Positions 11,815 to 21,518 of a stretch of 64,000 bases of DNA are shown here, piece after piece; position 1 is the first letter of the stretch, and every line of letters starts with the position of its first letter. The position numbers were made by a program, and so were the translations under genes. The notes below the pieces were generated by a model, which ran no database searches, was not told where the DNA came from, and saw only the letters and a program-made list of their open reading frames with translations. This DNA comes from Mucidula mucida (taxonomy: Eukaryota > Basidiomycota > Agaricomycetes > Agaricales > Physalacriaceae): the NCBI GenBank assembly GCA_015501055.1, contig JADNYV010000027.1:124001-188000 (forward strand), given 5' to 3'.

Positions 11815-13090
11815 ATTAAACTGTCGTCGAGTGATATCAATATAGTTTCAATTTCTCTTTAGTGTTCCCTCTCGTCCCTTTCGCGACTTATCTTCTACTA
11901 CCACAGCAGCAGGCGCCTTCAAGATCCACCTCAGTTTCTTTGAGATTACAACAAACAGCAGGCGGCATAATATGTCCCAGTGCACTTCGACAGTTGACTG
12001 GCCAATTTCTGGCATGTTACGGCTCACTGGCGCTTGTACTTCTAAACCTCACTTGACGCGCAACTTGCTTCCACTGAACTTGGAGAACGAGGAGCATGCT
12101 CAGGCTGAAAGTTAGCTGAGCGCTACAGGGAAATATGAATCTGGAGCTCAATGTTTTGAGCGATGCCATTCGACATATCAGCGCACCTTCAAACGCTTCT
12201 GATACTTTACTCCCGCAACGAGTTTGATTTGTTCGTCCCTGCTTGCGTGCCCCTTGAATCCATCGTGCGCTCTTACCTTCTCCGATTTTTGAGGCCCCTT
12301 GTTTAAAAGGAGACTAGTACATTCTCGGCGCCCTTGTAGAATTCACTCCTTCCTTCTTGCCACCACCATTTCGACTACACTGCGTTTTGCTCAAACGAGC
12401 CTTTTGACGAGCTTCGTCCTCCAGACGTGGCGCCAGGATAGTATGCTTTTTCCTTTGTCGTTGTGCCGTTTCTTGGTTGGCTCCATTTGGGACATAGCGG
12501 CACCATGGATTACATCCTTCAAGGCTCTCGAGCCTGACATCTTCCAGGACGTCGAGAGTTAGGAAGCGAAGAGGAACTCAGAAAGACCCGACGATAAATG
12601 GAGAGACTGTCATTATGTTCAGTTGCCGCTCGGATGGCTTCCGTATGCGTTCGTAATCCTCGATCTGTTAGCTCTCATAACGTTGCTCTTCAGTTCTTCC
12701 CATAACTCTGGCTTGATGTTACGAGATGACTTGGGTTCACGGGGAGCAGCGGTCACCTGACCAATTACTGATCCTTTGCTGACTTGGAAGGATTTACCTC
12801 GATGCACATCTCGTTGTTAGTCGACTGTCTGGACTCGTCTCATACATCGTATCACGTGATTTGCTGAACTAATAGAAGTCACAAGCCCCCACCCACAAGC
12901 GCCCCACCTCGCAGCTTCTGGTCACCCGTGCGCCATACATTACTCAGCACGACGCTAAACGTCTTACGAAGGGGAACCATTCTATATCCGAAGGTCACTC
13001 GTCTTACGCGTCCTTCTTGTTGCAGTCGGCTCAGGCGTGCAAAAGACCCGGTGTTCGCTTTCTTCTCACCACCGACCGCGCTGGACGGAT
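11815..13090. other. Intergenic between tRNA and questin-oxidase-like gene
   Basis: About 1.3 kb with only unsupported short ORFs in both strands. None shows splice-consistent continuation or known motifs. The right end is the promoter of the next gene. Confidence 0.45.
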
Positions 13091-13100
13091 TCATATATAA
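13091..13100 (+). promoter_or_regulatory. TATA-like box of questin-oxidase-like gene
   Basis: The sequence tcatatataa lies about 40 bp upstream of the ATG at 13137. The short distance implies a very short 5' leader if it is used. Confidence 0.5.
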
Positions 13101-13136
13101 ACAGATTTGCCTGGGACAAACATCAGATCCAGAAAT

Positions 13137-14802
13137 ATGGCGACTCTTGACTTATTCCCTGCTCCCTCTCAACCGCCGTCCCTTCACTCTCCGTCGCGTC
13201 TTCCCGGCGCAGGTATTGCGTCGACAAAGGCGCTGCTTGACGTGTTGAAGGACAACCACGAGAAATGGCATATCTTCTTCAATGACATGCGTTTCCACAA
13301 GTGAGTATTGGTACGAATCTTGAGCGTCATCTGATGTACCACTTCCAAGTCATGTGTCGCATCACGTCTTGGCCATTTGGGCTCTAGGCGCGAACAAAGA
13401 TCTCATTCAAGCCGCGTACAAGTATGACATCCCTATTCAGAAGCCCGCTATCAAGCCTCCAGGCGTCATCAACGAATTAAACTTCAACGACCACCTTGGC
13501 GTTGAAGAGTACGTCGTTTCACGCGTTTATATTGGTCGCATCACTGACCCGCATCTGCAGGTATTATATTGCATATGTGGACTTTTTCAAAGCGAAAATT
13601 GCGGAGGAGGGTGTTTCACAAGTACTTGAGACCTACGTGTTCGCACGAAGCGCCAATATCATCGATGGTGCGCCACAAAACAAACAGCCCCTCATGCTCG
13701 CTCGTTTGTTCGACGGAGCCGCACACCCCATGATCCATGTTGGGTACGGGTTGGAATTTGGCCTTCCGGGAATGGTTGTGGAAGGTACCACACTTCTTGA
13801 GCAATGCAACAAGTACATATCTGACATCTTTAAATAGGCCTTGCGCAAGCTGCTGTGCACGAAGCTCGCGATGCACCTTTCTACCCTGCTTCACTCTTTG
13901 ACTCGGAATCGGTATCCGCTCTGAACGGATTAGCTTCCAAGCTTGACACGCATCTAGTATTGGATGGACCTAAACCCAAGAAGGAAGTTCACCTCTTCGA
14001 CATTATGGCTCGGATTCTGAAGGACGACCGATTCAAAGATCCCCCCGCCGATATGCAAGAGTTCTTCACAGAGACTAAAAAAGCAAACTCTTCGGCCATC
14101 GTCGAATACGCGAATCAGTGGACGCTGAACCTTGAAGAGCCCGGTGATGTTCATCGCAAGATTGAACAGCTGCAATGGATGAACACTCTGATATACGGCG
14201 TCTCCGGATTCAACGCCCCGGAGAAAGAGTTCTTTGCCGATTTCTTCCTGTACGTCGTCAGCTTATACTTTCGACCTTCTATTTGTCTCATCGCTGTCAA
14301 CAGCATGCACCTTGTGACCTCGTCGTTGTTCCTCCCGTCCATTGTGGCCTATCTCACGCCAGCCTCTCAGAAGCTGTTCCTAAGAGGCTACCTCACCATC
14401 TCACTGGCGTTCTGGGTCTCGCGCCGTCCGCGATCCTTCAACCTCGATAATATTGCCAAGTTCTTCTCCGCCGACCTAGTTATGCCCAAGCAGCCCTCTC
14501 TCACGTTCGAGTCCCCGACCTGGGCACTTGTCCCGGGAACGGCGACCGCTAATCAGTGGTTCCCTATTATCCAGGACGCGATCCTGCACCAAGATGACCA
14601 CCTGTGCAAGATACAGCGGGCGTTTATGCACTTTGCTGAGCGATACGGAACGAGGGAGAGCGGGCTGGAGGATTTTGCAGGCACGGAGTTGGCGGGGGCT
14701 AATGTTATTGATGGGAGTTTGTTCATCAGAGCGGCTGGGTTGACTGCGAAGGCTATGGGCCGCGTGATTAGTGAAAACGATGGTCTGGGCTGGGATCGTT
14801 GA
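13137..14802 (+). CDS. Questin oxidase-like (AflY-type) oxidoreductase
   Basis: Five exons close exactly: 13137-13300, 13350-13508, 13561-13784, 13838-14249 and 14304-14802, encoding 485 aa. The start MATLDLFPAPSQPP at 13137 lies behind a TATA-like box. Family features include FFNDMRFHNHVSHHVLAIW, LGANKDLIQAAY, NFNDHLGVEEYY, YVFARSANI, HPMIHVGYGLEFGLPGM and the EGLAQAAVHEA segment. The spliced HxxHH and HxGYGLEFG motifs are the most conserved parts of the family as I recall it. Characterised relatives (AflY, GedK) act as Baeyer-Villiger-type or ring-opening oxygenases on polyketide anthraquinones; many homologues are uncharacterised. No polyketide synthase is in this window, so the substrate is unknown. 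Confidence 0.88.
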
Positions 14803-14879
14803 TTTTCGGACAGGTGTGTTGAGCACTGGCAATTCTTGAGAACGTACTCCGGAGGAACGATATGTAACGAAATAGCTCT

Positions 14880-15700
14880 CATAATGGACCAAGTCGAACT
14901 TTCAACAAAAAAAATAGACCAGGATCTTCAGTTACTTGATCAGATCTATTCAGCATAGTGTGTAACTTCAAGAGGTTCCTGCCCGTCAGTCGCGGAGGCA
15001 GGGGAAAGAGTGAACTTGGCGGATTATGTTGCGTCGTGCACTGAACTTGGCCTTGGCGCATTGAATGATGAACCATTTCAAGGATCCGGTCGGGAAGCCT
15101 ACTATCTTGATAGAGAGGAGCTTTGAACGCCCGAGGAATTGCAACTCCATCATCCATGTCAAGTTCAACACCGACGACGGGCCACTCCGTTTTATTTTCC
15201 TACCGCAATGGCTCCCATCCGAACCTCACATCTCGCTACATCTACGGGATAATGTCTGCCCACGTCACGGTCCTCTATTTCCTTGAGCTCAGACTCTACC
15301 TCGCCCCTTGCCTTCTCAACAAACTTTTCATGTCCTCCGGAAAAAGAATCATTCGTCTTGCTAAAGCAGTCTTCATACTCAGGCTGTTGTACATATCTCG
15401 GTTCCCCGTTCAACAAAAGCAAAGTATTTGACAGGGATAAGTACATGAAGACATGTAATCTTTCGGTGTGTCAGTCTCTAGAGCACGAATAAAGATGGTA
15501 TCAAGAGCGGTGTCGTTTGCGCTCTGCTTGAAACTATCGCGAAGAAGTCGATGTCTTCTCGGAAATTCAGATGCGCGAGTCCGTTTGTGCGTCCACTGCC
15601 TTCATGGTAGCAGAAATGCAGCACTGACAGTGACACGTAGTAGAAGTGTACCTCACCTGTCAGTAGGCTCTTAAGAAATGCAAAGTATTTCCCCCGCACC
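14880..15700 (-). other. Unresolved coding-like fragments
   Basis: Minus-strand pieces have coding-like composition, such as ALDTIFIRALETDTPKDYM near 15500-15430, GEPRYVQQPEYEDCFSK with SELKEIEDRDVG near 15400-15250, and LNLTWMMELQFLGRS near 15170-15110. They lie in different frames and I could not connect them with consistent introns. This may be a decayed gene. No domain is recognised. Confidence 0.25.
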
Positions 15701-15777
15701 GCAAGATGATACTGTATACTGTATTCCAGATAATGCTAGCAATAGTTGAAGGGTAATCGAAAGACATTTGTAGCAAT

Positions 15778-16767
15778 TTAAGCCAAATATCTGCTCGCCA
15801 ACAACTTGCCAAGATTCGCCTGCAACCGTTCTGTGCGCTCCAATACAGAGCCCTGCGAAAACTCCTCACCCTCATCATTCGTTACCTGATCCTCCAATTC
15901 CGTTGTTGGCAATGTGTCCTGGACGTTGGTTCTCTTCTTGATAGGGCGGGCAAACGACGCAGCACCTGCCGTTCCTCGTAGATCACCACCAGACTGAGGG
16001 CCAACAAGGTTCTCCTTTCCGCTGGCGACTGGGAGTCTTCTCCTTTTGCAAGGGGAGGCGCAGAGTATAATGTTTCCTCTTGAGGTTGCCTTCAGACTGG
16101 ATTGAATCAAAGTCGAGGGACGATGAACGAGGCATGAGATGAGGAGCGGCTGGCTGAATAAAGGGCGCCCGAGGGACTAGTGTGTCAGAGTCATGACTGA
16201 TATCAACATCTTGCGGTGTAGACTGATGTTTCTTGGCGGAAGGACGAGAAGGAGGAACAATAGGTGGACGATACGAATGTGCTTCAGTGCAGACGGACTG
16301 TGAGCTGGTGAGGGATTCAGGGGTCCGTTTCTGTCGTTCCTTCGGGTGAGGAATATAGGTACACTCTGAATTGGGACCAAATGTCGAAATTGAACGCGTA
16401 GCGGGGGTTCCCGGAACTGTTCTTCTCTGGGATCAACGCTCAGCGACGGCGATGGCGTACGATTCATTGTTCGGATAAACTGCAGAATAACAGATGGAGG
16501 AATATATGCACAGATAGATGAGACTAGAGATTGTGTTTGTGAAGCGACCCCGTGCGTGAAGGTCCACAGAATTTGGAGGACTTCAAATAATATAAGATCG
16601 ACTGGAATGACGAGAAGACGTCGGTAGAATAGGCATGATGGGAGATAAGGACGTATGGAGTAGGATCGCAAGGTGTAGTGTTCATCAATGATTTCTTGGG
16701 AGTCACGGGCTTCGGCGGAGACCTCTGGCAATGCGTCCACGACACGGTCGTAGGTTGAGCGTGACAT
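15778..16767 (-). CDS. Hypothetical protein with one hydrophobic segment; frame interrupted
   Basis: Reading begins MSRSTYDRVVDALPEVSAEA at about 16767. A hydrophobic stretch follows (SCLFYRRLLVIPVDLILFEV), possibly membrane-associated. A plausible 54-nt intron (GTTTAT...CCCAG) near 16470-16420 leads to a Pro/Ser-rich frame (VPGTPATRSISTFGPNSE ... PKERQKRTPESLTSS). The C-terminal frame (SGKENLVGPQ ... LPTTELEDQV ... LGKLLASRYLA, stop 15778) needs one more shift near 16060, for which no GT...AG intron is visible. Either the gene is damaged or the model is wrong. No known family is recognised. It lies just inside the right repeat arm and reads away from it. Confidence 0.45.
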
Positions 16768-16959
16768 TATGCTTCTCGTAGGCGACCCTTCCTCAAATTG
16801 GGCACGACACGCTTGTTTGCATACGCTCTGCACGAAAAGGGCTTCTGCCGACGACGGATCACGATTGAGGTAAAGGACTTTGGGGGACGATCATCACGGG
16901 ATTCTTTTCGATCACTTTTTCTCCTTGAACCTTTCTTTTTTCATCCACGACGGTGTCCC

Positions 16960-17135
16960 AAAGTCATTTGACTGTTGAAGTCAACGTAGACCAGGCCTCC
17001 ACCACCATGACCTAATTCATAGCCCACCTCGATGAGGGACCGTTTTCGGGCCACAATATGTGTGTGAAGTTGGACATTCCTGGAGTTACCTTCGGCCATG
17101 ACACCCCTCCTCTTGACCACAAAGGAGGGAGTGAA
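16960..17135 (+). repeat. Dispersed repeat, copy 2 (right arm)
   Basis: Inverted counterpart of copy 1. It shares the core ccaggcctccaccaccatga and the same block order, and is closest to copy 1 because both belong to the inverted-repeat arms. Confidence 0.6.
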
Positions 17136-17682
17136 GGTCTACATACCCACTTCGATGTCCTTTCCTCCTAGCTCTACCTCTTTTGCTTTCTCCTCTCTAA
17201 GCAGCGTAGTGGGTGATCCGAATTGAAACAAACTTGTATAAGCAGCGTTCAATTATATGATCTGGTCCTCTTCATCAGGTTCCTCTTATATGTCAATGAA
17301 AGCCGTATACATGTACTGACGCACTCGCCTTCTTTTCCTCACCGCCTTATTTTCGTGGCGTCGTCGGTCACTTCACTTCAATTCCTCTCTTGTTTTGACC
17401 AATCTGTTTTCTCCCTGTAAGTGGACGCCATTTCCCACAGTCTGCTCCTTGGGCGCTTCTCTTGACGCTCGTGATCTACGGGTTCTTGATAGCCTGCCGG
17501 ATATCCTTTGAACTCATCTCGATTCCTAGAACTTATCCGTTATTATCTTTACGAAACGTCAGGATAAGAGTGGACCCCTTTGCACAGCAACCGAACCTCC
17601 AAACGTACCTTCAATTCACCTGCAGCTCGCTAGATATCAAAACGGGCGCTAACTTCGAATTGTTTATCAGGAATCATCTAAA

Positions 17683-18258
17683 ATGCATCGAGAAAATCCC
17701 CCGACCGATTCTCCAAACGAGCCCCAGGCTCTAGTACCATTACCCATCCCATCGGCGCTTGACCATCTGAAGGTGCCATTGCGAAACGTATGCGAGTTGC
17801 ACCCCGGAAAGCGACTCACCGTGGGTGTCTCCCCGGATCCCCACTGCAGCTCTTATTGCTCCAGCGAGCCGCAGAGGAAGACATCCTGCCCAACATGTAC
17901 GAATTCCCCGGCGGAAACATCGAGGCTGTCACAGACTCGACTATATTCCACACCGTTGCTCGGGAAGCGTTGGAAGAGACCGGGTTGGTGGTCAGCGCCG
18001 TTCTTGGAGAATTCCCAAAGCTTTGAGTACGCCACTAAGCGCGCAGAGGCGCGCCAGTTGAACTTTCGTGTTCGTGTGGAAGCACCCTGCGACCGCCCCA
18101 TTCCTACTCTGAGTCATAGTGAGCATCAGACGTACATCTGGATTGATAGCGTGGAGTTCCTCGATTCACTACCCATGACCGACGGGATGAAGGAGGTCGT
18201 CGGAAATGCTTTGACGGCCATGTCAGGGCTCGACAGCACGGAGCAATGGATGAAATAA
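17683..18258 (+). pseudogene. Nudix hydrolase-like pseudogene, right copy
   Basis: Inverted partner of 3250-3824. The opening frame is MHRENPPTDSPNEPQ, then SALDHLKVPLRNVCELHPGK. The Nudix-box-like part (PGGNIEAVTD, AREALEETGLVV) is in another frame starting near 17850, with the same frame switch as the left copy. A further extra base near 18015 shifts the tail again (SFEYATKRAEARQL ... SLPMTDGMKEV, stop 18258). Relative to the left copy 9 nt are missing near 17828. It keeps the canonical EE of the Nudix core, unlike the left copy. Confidence 0.6.
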
Positions 18259-18596
18259 GTGAATCTTCTGTTCATTGCATATCGTATCTCGGCTACATCC
18301 AGTACAAAATGAGTGTCGAACTACATGGTGATGGATTATGCCCGCAAAGGTCATTGCTCACCAGAACACAAGAGGAACGTCCACTGACAGATTGAGACCA
18401 TCCAAAAACAGTGGCGCAAAATAACAGTTCCGCACCTTGAGTGTGGACCCCAAAACGGAAGTAATTTGTCCCTCGTCAGCCCCTAATCATGAAAAGTCTG
18501 CTCGCATCAACAAAGGAGTTTGAAGATATGAGACAACATCGTTGAGATACGTCTACGTTGATACGCCCCATGAGTTACAGTCGTACTAGCAGTAAG

Positions 18597-19900
18597 CTAA
18601 AGTTTCATAGCAGTGTCGCCATCACCATACTTCGCAGGCGCTCTCAGCAATGTGCCCTCGAAGCTTTTCATCACTTCGAAGAAAGTGGAATACTGGTATT
18701 CGCCTCCCAAAGTTTCATAGGCGAACGATGCAGGCTCCTCACCTCTGTCCATTGCTTTGTCCGCCGCCCGTACAGCCCCTCTGCGGGCGTCCCAGGCCAT
18801 CTTCCAGCGCATCCTTCAGGCGCGAAATCCAGGGCTTAAACCCTTGGAACGATGATGACAATATGTTCTTCATGTGGAGTGAATCACTGGATCCCCTGGC
18901 AACCGTGAAGAAAACGTGCTTCTTGTCCGCGAGCGTCTCCCAACTCAGAAAGGAGTCGAACCACTCGCTGAGAGGAGCCTCAGACCGTTTCAACAGTCGC
19001 TCTGCCCCATCGTCGATTGGTTCGGCCGCTATGAACTCGTCACGAGCGAAGAGAATCAACATGACGTAGAAAAGAGATTCTAGGTCGTGGCGATATATGT
19101 GGTCGGGTTGAATGCTATGCTTCCGCAAAAAGATCCATTGCCATGAAAGGCGGCGTTCCAGTGCGTCGGAGGAAAGCTGTCTTCAGATCCTCAGGATCCT
19201 CCAGCTCAGAGGAGAGGTCCATGTCGTTCAAGACCCCGCAGACATTGCGCTGCTCGTCGAAACGGTACATGATGTTATTCATGCTGATGTCGCGGTGCAG
19301 GATCCGGGGGTGGTCATAGAGCCATTTATGGCCTAGAAGAGGATGAGCACGATGAAATCAACAACAACATGACCACTTACAGTTTAGGACGTCGAAAAAC
19401 ACTTGCGCGAGATCAGACGCAGTGGTTAGAGTTTTAATCGGGAACAACTCTTCCATGATCACAATGCGCATTGTCCCGGGTCGCTCTTCACATGCAACGC
19501 GTTCTTCGCAGGACTCGCAGTGGCAGAACATATCATCTATAATTTGCGCGACACGAGCTTGAGTCGAACCAGGAGTGATTTGTAGGTCCTCGTTATGAAT
19601 GATATTAGGCAGGCGTTGCAGCACCCAGTGCGTGTCTCCACCCGCGTCAATCGCTACCTTCCTCGCTTTGTGAAGCAGTCTCTCCTCTGGTGATGGCAAA
19701 GCCGTGCGTAAACTGAGTTTAACCACGACATGCGGCGTGTCGAGACATCCAGGCGCAGCTAATCGCTGTGCTCTGACGATGTAGCGGTCACCTCGACGAT
19801 AAAAAATTTCTCCCAAGACATAGGTGCCCTCTAGCGTAGCGAGTGTTACGCCTTTCAACGATTCGTGGACGCGTGTCGCTTCTTCCAAATGTCCTGCCAT
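18597..19900 (-). pseudogene. FunK1-type protein kinase, pseudogene, right copy
   Basis: Exon 1 starts MAGHLEEATRVHESLKG at 19900 and runs to AQVFFDVLNC. After the intron near 19380-19334, the reverse strand continues through HKWLYDHPRILHRDI (HRD intact) and GTPPFMA. One extra T near 19127 (gatctttttgcgg against gatcttttgc) shifts the frame. A second extra G near 18803 shifts it again before the tail DALEDG ... GDGDTAMKL. Neither lesion is in the left copy, and the left copy's 10-nt deletion is absent here. The two copies were therefore inactivated separately. Confidence 0.82.
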
Positions 19901-20149
19901 GTTCTGAGTCGAGGGGCTGTATATGTCGCGGCGTGAGGGTAAGAGCTAAAGGAACAGGTCATTGTCATGGTTCCCTGTCTACGGTAACGTGATCTCATAC
20001 TGCGCGCAGTCTTCCAGTTTGCGACAGTGTTGGTTTCTGTAAATTGAATGCTGTATTTCGACGCCAATGATGACCTGTAAACTGCGTTATGGGAGGACAA
20101 AAACATGATATGATCAAGGCACTTACCAAATACTAACCAATTCTATTAG

Positions 20150-20667
20150 ACTTGTTCTCGTACCCGTCCCATCTGCCGAGTTGATCGAGAGACGCGTCGG
20201 TAAGAGAAATACGCATCAATATCTAGCATCCTGGTGCCGTAGAAGATATGCGCCGTAGGCTTGACACAGTCCTAATCCTTAATCTTCCCATTCTTTTCTC
20301 GCGCCAGCTGACTGCCCCCATACTCCAGGTACCCTTTTTGCAGCCACAACGGCACCGCAGTTTGGTCAGCGGTGACAACGCTTCCAGGGTTTGCCTTCAA
20401 CACTATAGACATCGGCACGAATATGGGGACCATGGGTGCAGGAGAACGAGCTGTCCGGAAAATGCATCGTGTGGATAAATGCAGAAGCTGTCAAGAACTA
20501 GTGATCAACATCAGATGCGCCGACCCGGACTAGAGGAGGTACCACCCACAGGTTATGTGTCGACAGAGACTACAATGACGGTAGGCGCTAAGGATAGTCA
20601 TGCCCACAATTTTCCAAGAGGTCTGGCCACAGAAGCAGCTTCCTTTGTGAGTCGGTTGAGCGTCCAT
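20150..20667 (-). pseudogene. GFA domain protein, pseudogene, right copy
   Basis: Inverted partner of 621-1145, beginning MDAQPTHKGSCFCGQTSW at 20667. It shares the TGA in place of the Cys codon after CHR seen in the left copy. It has an additional TAG where the left copy has the Trp codon of DWD. The gene was already dead before the arms were duplicated. Confidence 0.72.
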
Positions 20668-20689
20668 GATGGCTGACGAGGTTTAAAGA

Positions 20690-21190
20690 TGCACCAGGAG
20701 CACATTAAAATGTGATGGGGCTCTCAGTACCGAGGAGGTCTATGTAGTTCAAGTGGTGGCGTCATCGTCGAAACGGTTTGTGATGTTACTCATTCTCAGA
20801 CTGATGTTGCCATACAAAACGCAGTGACTATCGTAGAGCAATTTGTGGCCTAGAGAACTACTTTAAGTGCTGCTGATCATGCAGAGACCGTACGCGGACG
20901 TATGAGGTGTTGTGTAGCAGTTGCGCATCTTGTAAATGCAGTTTATATGACCGTCGTCCGCGCATATTATCTGGGGAACGTGTGGGAGAAAGTAACTAGC
21001 ATTTATTTGGATAGAAGGGAACGATTGTCTTCCCTTCGCTATGAAGTCGGGTATCGAGACTAACAAGCATGCCTATTTCTCCAGCTTGCATGGCAGGTCG
21101 CTCTGCAGTAGTGGGCGGTTCTTGAGACCCGGTACTTTTGGTTGTGAGAGCTGTACAAAGGCACCCATGCTCAGCTCGAAATGCGTAGCC
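20690..21190 (-). pseudogene. FunK1 remnant, right arm outer end
   Basis: Inverted partner of 1-606. Pieces such as GRSAMQAGEIG-like sequence and NASYFLPHVPQIICADDG are visible on the minus strand, interrupted by stops. The segment equivalent to the catalytic loop again reads YGDI rather than HRDI. Confidence 0.5.
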
Positions 21191-21518
21191 CGCTCGACCA
21201 GACAGAAGTTTCCTAAAGCCACAAGCCGTCGAAGAAAGACTCCTCCGAATTAGGAGGCAATGCCATGATGGACCTAGCAGAGCTTGTTTCCAGTGGTAAC
21301 GGACAAAGAGACGTGATACGCCGTGATATGTGAGACCCGTGCGCCGCAAGACAGCCTCCAGGTTCGCTTTAATCAGATTTGTGTGGTCAAGCTGTCTTCT
21401 TCGGGTCGATCCTTGACGTGGAGGTCACCTATCTGTAAGAAATCTCTGGTAATTGTGAACAATACAAAGTAACGATCATCACGATGTTTCATACAAGTAG
21501 TCTACAATGTATCAAGGT

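Larger units (their letters stand above)
16893..21190. repeat. Right arm of long inverted repeat
   Basis: Inverted partner of 1-4635. The inner boundary is near 16893, where a motif reading gtgatcga(a/c)aagaat on the reverse strand is the last shared sequence. The outer shared sequence visible in this window ends near 21190, but the arm probably runs on by some hundred bases, because the matching part of the left arm lies before base 1. Everything coding in the arm is broken. The two arms differ by scattered substitutions and small indels. Confidence 0.88.

Noticed and set aside
13137..14802. Indoleamine 2,3-dioxygenase
   Set aside because: Considered first because of the scattered His motifs, but HNHVSHH and HPMIHVGYGLEFG fit questin-oxidase-like proteins.
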